The notes below the pieces were generated by a model. That model had not been told where the DNA came from. It did no database searches and saw only the letters and a program-made list of their open reading frames with translations. A DNA stretch of 64,000 bases from Marinobacter aromaticivorans (lineage in GTDB: Bacteria; Pseudomonadota; Gammaproteobacteria; Pseudomonadales; Oleiphilaceae): positions 124,001-188,000 of the forward strand of contig NZ_NIHD01000003.1 in the NCBI RefSeq assembly GCF_002806975.1. The letters run 5' to 3'. Within the stretch, counting starts at the first letter, position 1. Each line of letters begins with the position of its first letter. A program made the position numbers and the translations under genes. Below are positions 1-8,400 of the stretch, piece after piece.

Positions 1-394
1 AGCGTGCCCAGGGTTCCGGTACTTCAAACCAGAGGGTTACGTTGTTTTCCGGCCTGATTATGTCAACCACGTTTGCTGTGGTGTGAATGTGACCTGAAAG
101 CAGGTGGCCGCCAATTTCGTCGCCTATCCGCGCCGCCCTCTCAAAGTTGACCGAGTGGCCGGGCTCAAGATCCCCGAGTGTTGTCAGTTTCAGTGTTTCC
201 TGCATGGCATCAAAAAACAGCGTATTGCCATCCTGGCGGGTAACTGTCAGGCAGGTGCCGTTGATGGCCACTGACGCGCCAATAGTGACATTCTCTGTGC
301 TGTTTTCCGGAAAACGGATTGCAAAGGTGCTCAGCCCGGTTACAGCGGTAATTTCTTCCACGACAGCCATTCCCTGGACAATACCTGTGAACAT
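1..394 (-). CDS. ribE: Riboflavin synthase alpha subunit, partial (C-terminus beyond window)
   Basis: Converts two 6,7-dimethyl-8-ribityllumazine molecules to riboflavin plus a pyrimidinedione, the last step of riboflavin synthesis in the cytoplasm. The minus-strand reading from an ATG at 392-394 begins MFTGIVQG, the hallmark N-terminus of the family. It continues with GASVAINGTCLTVT, a GDLEPGHSVNFERA stretch and DEIGGHLLSGHIHTTA, all typical of the first lumazine-binding barrel. About 131 residues are present, so the second barrel lies outside the window. A CGAGG ribosome-binding site lies about 8 bases upstream of the ATG. I see no FMN riboswitch in the 187 bases before the next gene. The symbol varies (ribE or ribC) between annotation traditions. 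Confidence 0.93.
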   Translation of the reverse strand, partial: MFTGIVQGMAVVEEITAVTGLSTFAIRFPENSTENVTIGASVAINGTCLTVTRQDGNTLFFDAMQETLKLTTLGDLEPGHSVNFERAARIGDEIGGHLLSGHIHTTANVVDIIRPENNVTLWFEVPEPWAR

Positions 395-581
395 AATAAA
401 CCTCGATTGGAGCGCGGTGTGTGGCGATGGACAGGAAGGATAACGGCGGAGATTGTTGTTGCCAAGTTCTGGTGGAAAAGCACGGGTGAAACACCAGACT
501 CAAGATCGTGGCCACGCAGTCGATACCCGACAAAGAAGCTATTCGTTAACCGGGATTTCCTGACCTGTTAGGTGACATGCC

Positions 582-1382
582 ATGGCACAGAATCAAACCG
601 CAGAAAAGGCGTTAGCCGGCGCAGCGCAGGGCGCTGTGTTGCGGCCCGGGCGAGCGGCTGATCCTGTGCCCGGGAACGCGCTGCCGGCAGCCAGCCGGGC
701 TGGCCAGCAGGTGGCTGCAGCACCGGCCGGAAGCGATGGGCAGGAGGCAGAAGCCCGTCAGCGACAACTGAGGCTGATGCTGCGCCAGTGCGACCGGGTA
801 CTGTTAATGGACTTTGAGCTTCTGGCCATGAACGACTGGCCAGACAATTTCAGTGTTGCAACGGCGCGCCGGCGCAGGGATCTGTGGCTGTTCAGCGCCC
901 TGTTGGCAGCCGTCGTATTCCTCAGCGGCCTGACGGGCTTTGTGCCTGCCTGGATCGCCGGTGGCGGGTTTGGTGCTTTCGTGATTATTCTGCTACTGGG
1001 CATTCCAGCCGTGCGACGGCTCTATACCGCAACGCCTTCTTACCTGGATTTGCTGATCAAACGCCAGCGAATGCTTCGCGATGCGCGAAAACACGCTGAA
1101 CATCTCGAGGGTGAAGAGGGGCTGATCTGGCAGTGCGCCCGCATGGCAGAATTTAACCCTACCCTGAGAAACACCCGTTTCAGCGGTCTTTTGCGCCTGT
1201 CGGAACAGACAGCGCTGCCGCGGGCTTTGTCCCGTCGCGAGCACGTAAGGCTGTACCTGATCTATCTGCTTGAGGCGGAAAAGGCTTATGATCGGGTCCA
1301 GGCCGCCTTTTTTGAAGGCAATCAGCAAGCCATTGATCGGGGATGGCAGTCAGCAGTGGCAAAGCCCGAGGGCAGAACTTGA
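582..1382 (+). CDS. Hypothetical membrane protein with two adjacent transmembrane helices
   Basis: I do not recognise this 266-residue protein. The first 60 or so residues are rich in Ala, Gly and Gln and look disordered. A charged Arg/Gln segment follows (about 65-80). Two hydrophobic helices lie at about 101-122 and 125-147, joined by a short Gly-rich turn (AWIAGGGFGAF). The last 115 residues are soluble, Arg-rich and probably helical. This suggests a hairpin in the inner membrane with both ends in the cytoplasm (inference). The ATG at 582 is preceded by an AGGTGA element. The gene lies between the divergent riboflavin synthase gene and psrA and has no obvious partner. It ends 60 bases before psrA, and those bases hold the PsrA operators, so it is probably not co-transcribed with psrA. 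Confidence 0.75.
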   Translation: MAQNQTAEKALAGAAQGAVLRPGRAADPVPGNALPAASRAGQQVAAAPAGSDGQEAEARQRQLRLMLRQCDRVLLMDFELLAMNDWPDNFSVATARRRRDLWLFSALLAAVVFLSGLTGFVPAWIAGGGFGAFVIILLLGIPAVRRLYTATPSYLDLLIKRQRMLRDARKHAEHLEGEEGLIWQCARMAEFNPTLRNTRFSGLLRLSEQTALPRALSRREHVRLYLIYLLEAEKAYDRVQAAFFEGNQQAIDRGWQSAVAKPEGRT

Positions 1383-1395
1383 CATAAATGTGCTT

Positions 1396-1422
1396 CAAAC
1401 GTATGTTTCAAACAGACGTTTG
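1396..1422 (+). promoter_or_regulatory. Two overlapping PsrA-type operators upstream of psrA
   Basis: The sequence shows CAAAC-GTAT-GTTTC (1396-1409) directly followed by CAAAC-AGAC-GTTTG (1409-1422), sharing one base. The PsrA recognition motif known from Pseudomonas is (C/G)AAAC-N2-4-GTTT(G/C), so both copies fit. They end about 20 bases before the psrA start codon, which points to autorepression relieved by long-chain acyl ligands. The match is by eye, and the regulatory effect is inferred. Confidence 0.75.
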
Positions 1423-1442
1423 CTAAAGGCACTGAAAACAAA

Positions 1443-2120
1443 ATGGCCCAGTCGGATACTGTTGACCGAATTCTTGACGCCGCAGAAGAACTTTTCGCCG
1501 AGCGCGGTTTTTCGGAAACTTCACTGCGTATGATTACCAGCAAGGCCAAGGTAAACCTTGCGGCAGTAAATTACCACTTCGGCTCCAAGAACGCGCTGAT
1601 TCACGCTGTTTTTGCCCGCTTTCTCACTCCGTTTTCAGCAACCCTTGAGAGCGCGTTTGATCAGCTTGAGGCCCGTTGTGACGGCAAGCCGCCAACCCTG
1701 AACCAGACACTTTGGGCCCTCACCGAAAGCGCTGTGCGTATGCCCCAGCGTAATGAAAAAGGTATCTCGATTTTCATGCGACTGCTCGGGCTTGCCTATA
1801 CTCAGTCGCAGGGGCATTTGCGCAAATTTCTGGAGCAGGAATACAGCGAACCGTTCAGTCGTTTTATGGGCCTGCTGAAAGAGGCGACGCCGCAGCTTTC
1901 GGCAGTAGATCGCTACTGGCGTATACAGTTCATGCTGGGCGCAACCGCTTTTACCATGTCCAGCAGTGACGCCCTGCAGGATATTCTGCGCAACAAGCTG
2001 GGCGTGGAAACCACCGTTCAGGAAATTGCCGCACGCCTCGTACCCTTCCTTGCAGCCGGCATGCAGGCCCAGGACACGATGCTGACCCCGCCAGCGGGCG
2101 CCCGGTTACCGGTTGCCTGA
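1443..2120 (+). CDS. psrA: TetR-family fatty-acid-responsive regulator PsrA
   Basis: A 225-residue TetR repressor. The N-terminus MAQSDTVDRILDAAEELFAE and the helix-turn-helix region (about residues 8-55, with SLRMITSKAKVNLAAVNYHF) closely match PsrA of pseudomonads. PsrA senses long-chain fatty acids or acyl-CoA, represses beta-oxidation genes and influences the stationary-phase sigma factor. The C-terminal ligand domain (about 60-215) is helical and less conserved, as usual for TetR proteins. Two PsrA-type boxes lie just upstream and suggest autoregulation. In Pseudomonas, as I recall, psrA sits between lexA and nagZ; here neither flanks it, and an L,D-transpeptidase gene follows 37 bases downstream. 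Confidence 0.9.
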   Translation: MAQSDTVDRILDAAEELFAERGFSETSLRMITSKAKVNLAAVNYHFGSKNALIHAVFARFLTPFSATLESAFDQLEARCDGKPPTLNQTLWALTESAVRMPQRNEKGISIFMRLLGLAYTQSQGHLRKFLEQEYSEPFSRFMGLLKEATPQLSAVDRYWRIQFMLGATAFTMSSSDALQDILRNKLGVETTVQEIAARLVPFLAAGMQAQDTMLTPPAGARLPVA

Positions 2121-2157
2121 GGGGCACCCTCTCGGTTAGGCTTCCTCTTCAAATTGT

Positions 2158-2676
2158 GTGGGAGCCCTGCCCGTTGTGAGCCAACACAGCCGTACCGCCT
2201 GTTCAATCGACATCAATCTGCACAGCCAGACTCTCGCGCTGCTTGATGCGCGCGGTGGCGTAGTGGCCAGTTTTCCGGTTTCTACCGGGTTAAATGGCGC
2301 AGGCGAGCAGGACGGCAGCGGTTGCACTCCACGGGGGGCGCATTATATACGGGCCATGATTGGCGCCGAATTACCCGCTAACACGGTGTTTCGGGCACGC
2401 CGCCCAACCGGCGAGATATACAGCCCCGAACTGGCCGCCAGGCACCCCGGGCGGGACTGGATTCTTAGCCGCATACTCTGGCTTTGCGGCCTGGAACCAG
2501 GGAAGAATCGCGGTAACGGCGTTGATACGTTCCGCCGTTTTATATACATACACGGCACTCCCGACTCAGAGCCCATGGGTCTGGCGCTTTCCCACGGTTG
2601 TGTGCGTATGCGCAATGCGGATGTGATTGCGCTGTTTGACTGTGCGCACGTGGGCATGCCGGTTACTATTCGCTGA
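2158..2676 (+). CDS. L,D-transpeptidase (YkuD domain) protein
   Basis: A 172-residue protein consisting almost entirely of a YkuD domain. The conserved His lies in IHGTPDSEPMG (His about 132) and the catalytic Cys in SHGCVRMRN (Cys about 148). L,D-transpeptidases form 3-3 peptidoglycan crosslinks or attach lipoproteins to the wall. No signal peptide or lipobox is visible, unlike the periplasmic enzymes such as YcbB or ErfK. The protein may therefore be exported unconventionally, or may act inside the cell. The start is uncertain: GTG at 2158 has no good ribosome-binding site, whereas GTG at 2176 has GGAG 12 bases upstream. Substrate and role are not determinable from sequence. Confidence 0.85.
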   Translation: MGALPVVSQHSRTACSIDINLHSQTLALLDARGGVVASFPVSTGLNGAGEQDGSGCTPRGAHYIRAMIGAELPANTVFRARRPTGEIYSPELAARHPGRDWILSRILWLCGLEPGKNRGNGVDTFRRFIYIHGTPDSEPMGLALSHGCVRMRNADVIALFDCAHVGMPVTIR

Positions 2677-2708
2677 CGGCGTACTGCACGAATGTTTAGA
2701 GGAACCTT

Positions 2709-4004
2709 ATGATCGGGGAAATGATGTCCGTCCTCAATAACTGGATCAAGGGCTTCGGTGTGTTATCCGAGGGTTGGCGCGTGGGCATTGTTGTTTTTGC
2801 GCTGGTCCTGGGAACTGCGACGGTCGCTTACATTGCAAGCCACGTGATTGCCGCGCTTGAGCGGAGGTTTGCCAAAACCGATACCATCTGGGATGACGCT
2901 GCGCTGCATGCGGTCCGTGCGCCGGTGGTGGCGTTCGTGTGGCTTCAGGGTGTTTACTGGGCCGCAGAGGTGGCACACCATTATTCGTCTGCCGAGATCT
3001 TCAGGGCGAACAGTGTCCTGTTGGAATTCGGCTTTATTTTTATCATTGTCTGGGGATTGCTGAGGGTTATCCGGCAGGTTGAGGCTATTCTGGTTTCCCC
3101 GGTCAAGATGAAGAAGCCGATGGATTACACCACGGTGAACGCCATCAGCAAGATTTCCCGGGCGGTGGTCATTATTACGGCGGTATTGATCGCCATGCAG
3201 TCGTTGGGTTATAGCGTTTCGGGTGTGCTGGCTTTTGGTGGTGTCGGTGGCATTGCGGTGGGTTTTGCAGCCAAGGATTTGCTGGCCAACTTTTTCGGCG
3301 GCTTCATTATTCATCTGGACCGGCCATTCAAGGTGGGCGACTGGATACGCTCGCCGGACCGCAATATTGAAGGTACTGTGGAACAGATCGGGTGGCGGCT
3401 GACGACGATCCGGACGTTTGACAAGCGCCCTTTGTATGTTCCAAATGCGACGTTTACAACGATTGCAGTAGAAAACCCGTCAAGAATGACCAACCGGCGT
3501 ATCTACGAGACCATCGGCATTCGCTATGCGGATGTCAGCCAGATGGCAACAATTGTTGCGGATATCCGCTCGATGTTGGAGAAGCATGAGGATATAGATA
3601 ACACGCAAACGCTGATTGTGAATTTTCTGGCCTTCAGCCATTCCTCCCTGGATATCATGGTGTACGCCTTCACCAAAACCACCCAGTGGGTTCGGTTCCA
3701 CGAAGTGAAGCAGGATGTGCTTCTGAAGATCAGTAATGTGATTGAGAACCATGGTGGCCAGGTGGCCTTCCCGACACAAACCATACATTTTGGTGACGAG
3801 CGGCTGCCTGCATGGTCTGACGAAGACCAGAGCGGGGAGAGCGACCGTGGTGAAACGGGTGATGAACACCCTGAAGAAACCACCAGTGCCGATAGCGCCT
3901 CGCACAACAAAAGCAATCGTAGCAAACGCGCACGCAGCCGCCGCTATGACACCCAGGCGGGTGATGTTGGCGAGCAGTCCCTGGACGGGGGAGATGGAGA
4001 TTGA
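2709..4004 (+). CDS. MscS-family mechanosensitive ion channel
   Basis: A 431-residue inner-membrane channel that would release solutes during hypo-osmotic shock. Transmembrane helices lie at about residues 20-45, 70-95, 100-120 and 145-170. The pore-lining helix and the start of the beta domain are recognisable in GVLAFGGVGGIAVGFAAKDL and in RPFKVGDWI. The Gly/Ala-rich pore pattern is that of MscS. After residue 370 there is a low-complexity tail, first acidic (SDEDQSGESDRGETGDEHPE) and then basic (NKSNRSKRARSRR), which E. coli MscS does not have. The ATG at 2709 has a GAGGAAC ribosome-binding site. The stop codon overlaps the start of the next gene by one base, so the two are translationally coupled. 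Confidence 0.9.
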   Translation: MIGEMMSVLNNWIKGFGVLSEGWRVGIVVFALVLGTATVAYIASHVIAALERRFAKTDTIWDDAALHAVRAPVVAFVWLQGVYWAAEVAHHYSSAEIFRANSVLLEFGFIFIIVWGLLRVIRQVEAILVSPVKMKKPMDYTTVNAISKISRAVVIITAVLIAMQSLGYSVSGVLAFGGVGGIAVGFAAKDLLANFFGGFIIHLDRPFKVGDWIRSPDRNIEGTVEQIGWRLTTIRTFDKRPLYVPNATFTTIAVENPSRMTNRRIYETIGIRYADVSQMATIVADIRSMLEKHEDIDNTQTLIVNFLAFSHSSLDIMVYAFTKTTQWVRFHEVKQDVLLKISNVIENHGGQVAFPTQTIHFGDERLPAWSDEDQSGESDRGETGDEHPEETTSADSASHNKSNRSKRARSRRYDTQAGDVGEQSLDGGDGD

Positions 4005-4786
4005 TGACGGATATTGGTAACGCCGTTGGCATCATTGGTGGAACAGGCCTGACGACGCTTTCGGGCCTGAAAATCAACGATACCCGCAATGTGGAAACGC
4101 CCTGGGGTGCGCCTTCCTCGGAGTTAACCCACGGGCTTCTTGATGGCCAGCCGGTTGTGTTCTTGTCCCGGCACGGCAATCCCCACCAGATTCCACCGCA
4201 CCAGGTGAACTACAGAGCGAACATAAAAGCCCTCTACGACGCCGGTGTGCGCACGGTCATTGGTGTGAACGCGGTGGGCGGAATACATCCGGACATGGGG
4301 CCTGCCCGCGTCGTTATCCCCGACCAGATTATTGATTACACCTGGGGCAGGGCAGGTACCTTCTTTGAGGGCGACCTTAGGCAGGTAACACATATCGACT
4401 TCACCTGGCCATACGACCAGGCCGCCCGGGATGTTCTGATACAAGCGGCAAGAACCCATGACGTGCCATTTGCCGGATTTGGTGTTTATGGTGCAACCCA
4501 GGGCCCAAGGCTGGAAACCGCAGCGGAGATACGACGCATGGAGCGGGATGGCTGTGATCTGGTGGGTATGACCGGTATGCCGGAAGCCGCGTTGGCAGCG
4601 GAGCTGGGTATCCGTTATGTGTGCCTGGGCCTCGTGGTGAACTGGGCTGCCGGGAAGTCAGACCACATTATAACCATGGAAGAAATTGACGCGGCCATCG
4701 ATCAAGGCATGTCTGGTGTCAGACGCATTCTTGAAGTGTCGATGGCCAGCATGGGTGCGCTTACTGCTCTGCCTCAATCTTTTTGA
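4004..4786 (+). CDS. S-methyl-5'-thioinosine phosphorylase (MTAP/PNP family)
   Basis: A 260-residue purine nucleoside phosphorylase of the MTAP group that cleaves a 5'-methylthio-purine nucleoside with phosphate, in polyamine and methionine salvage. Visible motifs are IIGGTGL (11-16), the phosphate-site RHG (56-58), HQVNYRAN, NAVGGI (89-94) and VGMTGMPEA (187-195). VVNWAAGKS carries Asn near residue 213 where adenosine-type MTAPs have Asp. This agrees with 6-oxopurine (methylthioinosine) preference, as described for the Pseudomonas aeruginosa enzyme PA3004. I chose the ATG at 4004 with a GGAG element just upstream; an in-frame TTG at 4001 is less likely. The 3' end overlaps the convergent csiV gene by 26 bases. 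Confidence 0.88.
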   Translation: MTDIGNAVGIIGGTGLTTLSGLKINDTRNVETPWGAPSSELTHGLLDGQPVVFLSRHGNPHQIPPHQVNYRANIKALYDAGVRTVIGVNAVGGIHPDMGPARVVIPDQIIDYTWGRAGTFFEGDLRQVTHIDFTWPYDQAARDVLIQAARTHDVPFAGFGVYGATQGPRLETAAEIRRMERDGCDLVGMTGMPEAALAAELGIRYVCLGLVVNWAAGKSDHIITMEEIDAAIDQGMSGVRRILEVSMASMGALTALPQSF

Positions 4787-5444
4787 AGAAGACGAGAACG
4801 CCGATGGTGGGGGAATCCAGAAAATGGATTTCCTCGCTTCGCATTCTGCGGGTTTCGCGGATCCAGGTGATTAGCTCAAGCGGTATTTCAGGCTGAAGCT
4901 CGAGCCCGGAGCCTGTCGTCATCGCGGCGATTTTCCCTTCCTGCCAATGGTTCAGATGAACGTTAACGTGCAGGTAGCGCTGCCTGTCGATTGTAATGTG
5001 TCCTTCAATCTCCCTCTGGCCTGCCTGTTCCAGCCAATCCCCCACTTCAACTCTCAGGGGCTGACCTTTGTAATCCGGCGGGAAGGCTTCATACCAGCCC
5101 GCTGACATCAGCACACGATAGCGCCCGCTTCGTTCCAGGCGGTTGGCTGCGTTGCCAAGGTGAAGCGAGCTGCGAGGCACCAGTTCCAGCGTTGAGTTGG
5201 CGGCGCCTCCCGGGGCAACACTGTAGAGTACTTCATTGGTCTCTACTGGCGGCGCCACTTTTTGCTGCTGCATACGCTCATTGATCGCATCCGGGTCGAC
5301 AATGCGCTCCAGAATCACAAACTCGGCCCGGTAATAGTCGTCGGGCGTTTGCTGGGCATGGCTCACCAGAGAAGTGGTTGCCAGAATGGCCGTCAGTAGT
5401 GTGCGTGCCAAAAGCCGGCACAAGCGATTACCATCAGTCTGCAA
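4761..5444 (-). CDS. csiV: CsiV-family periplasmic protein
   Basis: A 227-residue exported protein with a signal peptide (about 1-30: a basic start, a hydrophobic core LLTAILATTSLV, then SHAQQ as likely cleavage site). The mature part begins YYRAEFVILERI and continues with a family-typical pattern including RYLHVNVHLNHW and RRMRSEEIHFLDSPTIGVLVFF. It matches the CsiV family, named for a Vibrio parahaemolyticus/alginolyticus envelope protein linked to peptidoglycan and biofilm phenotypes; its biochemical role is poorly known. In many gammaproteobacteria csiV lies just downstream of mfd on the same strand, as here (44-base gap). Identification rests on sequence pattern and this context. Confidence 0.8.
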   Translation of the reverse strand: MQTDGNRLCRLLARTLLTAILATTSLVSHAQQTPDDYYRAEFVILERIVDPDAINERMQQQKVAPPVETNEVLYSVAPGGAANSTLELVPRSSLHLGNAANRLERSGRYRVLMSAGWYEAFPPDYKGQPLRVEVGDWLEQAGQREIEGHITIDRQRYLHVNVHLNHWQEGKIAAMTTGSGLELQPEIPLELITWIRETRRMRSEEIHFLDSPTIGVLVFFKKIEAEQ

Positions 5445-5488
5445 GAGAGTGCTCCAGTTTTGTTCAAGCCCGTGTATCCTGGCGATAG

Positions 5489-8400
5489 TCAGGCAGTGGC
5501 CGCGCTTTTTTCGGGCACAAGTTCGCCAAGAAGCGTGGAAATGCCGTCGAGTTTACCACTGGTTGAGGTATCCTTCAGCCGAAAACGAAAGCTGTTGGCG
5601 CCCTCAAGGCGATAGGTGTCTGGTGCAGATTGCATTTTCTTAACCAGCACCAGCGGGTCGACCTGGGTGGAATTGCCAAACTCCAGGCGAGCCCACTCCT
5701 TGCCAGCGTCCACTTTTACTATACCCAGGGCTTCCGCCTGCAGCCGCAGCTCCGTTTGTCGGATCAGGTTTTTTGCCGGTTCCGGTAATAATCCGAAGCG
5801 ATCGATCATTTCAACCTGAAGTTCTTTTAATGCCTCGCGATTGCTGACACTGGCAATTCGTTTGTAAAGCATGAGCCGGTTATGAACATCGGGCAGATAA
5901 TCTTCCGGAATCAGGGCCGGAATGCGCAGGTTCATTTCCGTGCCATGGCTCAGTGGCAGCTCGGCGTTGGGAGTGCGGCCTTCCCGAATGGCCTTAACGG
6001 CCTCATCCAGCAGCTGCATATACAGGGTAAAGCCGATGCTTTCTATCTGGCCACTTTGCTCGTCCCCGAGCAGCTCTCCGGCACCGCGAATTTCAAGGTC
6101 GTGGGTTGCCAGCATAAAGCCTGCACCCAGGTCCTGGGCCTCGGCAATGGCGTCAAGCCGCTTTTTTGCATCCGCTGTTACGGCCTTTGGTGGTGGTGTC
6201 AAAAGGTAGGCGTAGGCCTGGTGGTGAGAGCGGCCAACACGGCCACGAAGCTGGTGTAGCTGTGCCAGCCCGAATTTGTCCGCCCGCTCGATAATGATCG
6301 TGTTGGCGCTGGGGATGTCGATTCCGGTTTCAATAATGGTGGTGCATACCAGAACATTAAAGCGTTTGTGGTAGAAGTCCGACATGATCTGCTCAAGCTC
6401 ACGTTCCCGCATCTGGCCATGGGCAACGCCCACCCTGGCTTCCGGTACCAGGCGCCGCAGATCCTCGGCAGTTTTCTCGATACTCGCCACATCATTGTGC
6501 AGGAAATAAGCCTGACCACCCCGTAAGACCTCACGCAGGATGGCCTCCTTTACCATGGCATCGTCCCTTTGGCGCACAAAGGTTTTTACCGAAAGCCTTC
6601 GGGCCGGCGGGGTTGCAATGATGGACAGATCCCGCAGGTGCCCCATGGCCATGTTCAGGGTTCGGGGGATGGGCGTTGCCGTAAGGTTCAGCATGTCCAC
6701 CTCGGCGCGCAGGGCCTTGAGTTTTTCTTTCTGCCCGACGCCAAACCGGTGCTCTTCATCAATAATAACCAGTCCCAGGTTTTTGAACCGGATATCACCC
6801 TGCAGCAACTTGTGGGTGCCGATAACAATATCGGCCTTGCCGTTTTCAATGGCGTCCAGGGCTTTACTCGTCTGCGTGGCGCTGCGAAAACGGCTCAGTA
6901 GCTCAATGTTGACTGGTGTGTCCGAGAACCTGTCCCGGAAGGAGTCATAATGCTGTTGCGCCAGCAGCGTTGTGGGCACCAGTACTGCAACCTGCTTGCC
7001 GGACCAGGTGGCCAGGAAGGCTGCGCGCATGGCTACCTCGGTTTTGCCGAAACCGACATCGCCGCACACCAGTCTGTCCATGGGTTTTTCGTTGGTCATA
7101 TCCTCAAAGACAGCCTGGATGGCTGCCTGCTGATCCGGCGTTTCCTCAAACGGAAATCCGGCTGCAAAGGCGCGGTAGGCTTCTTTCGGATCTTCAAAGG
7201 CGAAGCCTTTGCGGGCTTCACGGCGTGCGTACACGTCCAGAAGCTCGGCTGCGGTATCGCGGATCTTTTCCAGCGCCTTCTGCTTGGCGGTGCTCCAGCG
7301 CTCGGTGCCCAGCTTGTGCAACGGCGCGTGTTCCGTGTCGGTGCCGGCATAGCGGGAGATCAGGTGCAGGCTGGATACGGGAACATACAGCTTGGAGCCG
7401 CCGGCGTATTCGAGCATCAAAAACTCGCTGGATTCGCCCTCTACGGTAATGGTCTCCAGGCCCAGGTAGCGGCCGACGCCATGATCAATATGAACCACCG
7501 GGGCGCCGATCCGGAGTTCGGACAGGTCACGGTAGCCATCATCGTTAATCTCGGTAGGCTTCTCACGCCGGCGCCGTTGCAACACCCGCTCACCAAAAAG
7601 GGCTGTTTCGGTGATCAATGCAACATGGTGTTCAGGCAGCACAAGGCCCTGTTCCATGGGGGCGATGGTAATGCCCGGCGTGCTGCTCTTGTCTGCGAGG
7701 AAGTCCTGCCAGTGCTCAAAACCCTTTAGCTGAAGCTGGTGTTCCCCCAGGTTTTCAATCAACGCTTCACGCCGTCCCGAAGATTCTGCACAGATCAGTA
7801 CGCGCCCGCCGAACTGCTGTATGAAGCGTTTCAGGCTGCCCGCAGGGTCGGCTGCCCGCGCGTTCATGGCAATGTCCGGCAGTGCCTCACTGGCACAGTT
7901 CACAGCGCCGGCTCCTTCTGCCGTCCGGGGGGTTATGGTCACCCTTGGGAAGGCTTTGAGATGGCCGAATAACTCGTCCTGCTGTAGAAACAGCTTCGCG
8001 GGCGGAAGAATGGGGCGCAGCCGGTCATGGCGGCGGTCTTCGTAGCGGTTGCGCGTTTCTGTGTCAAAGTGACTGACTGCATCGTTCAGGCCGTCAGCGG
8101 TAAAGACACGGGTGGTGCCTGGCAGGTAGTCGAACAGGGTGGCCGTGTGGTCGAAAAACAGCGGCAGATAGTATTCGATACCCGGCGGCGTAATGCCATG
8201 ACTGACGTCCTGATAGATAGGCGTGTCTTTGTCTGATTCCGGAAACTGTTCGAACCAGCGGCCCCGAAACGCGGAGCGGGCCTCTTTGTGCCAGGGGAAC
8301 TCATAGGCAGGAAGCAACTCGATGCGGTCAATACGGTCTATGGAACGCTGGGTTTCAGGGTCGAACGTACGGAGGGTCTCGATTTCATCGTCAAACAGGT

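Noticed and set aside
210..533. Minus-strand reading of 107 codons overlapping the riboflavin synthase gene
   Set aside because: It overlaps the conserved ribE coding sequence in another frame, has no family pattern and no ribosome-binding site.
395..581. Possible FMN riboswitch upstream of riboflavin synthase
   Set aside because: I could not find the conserved RFN helices or the GGGGCAGGGTG-type core on the minus strand.
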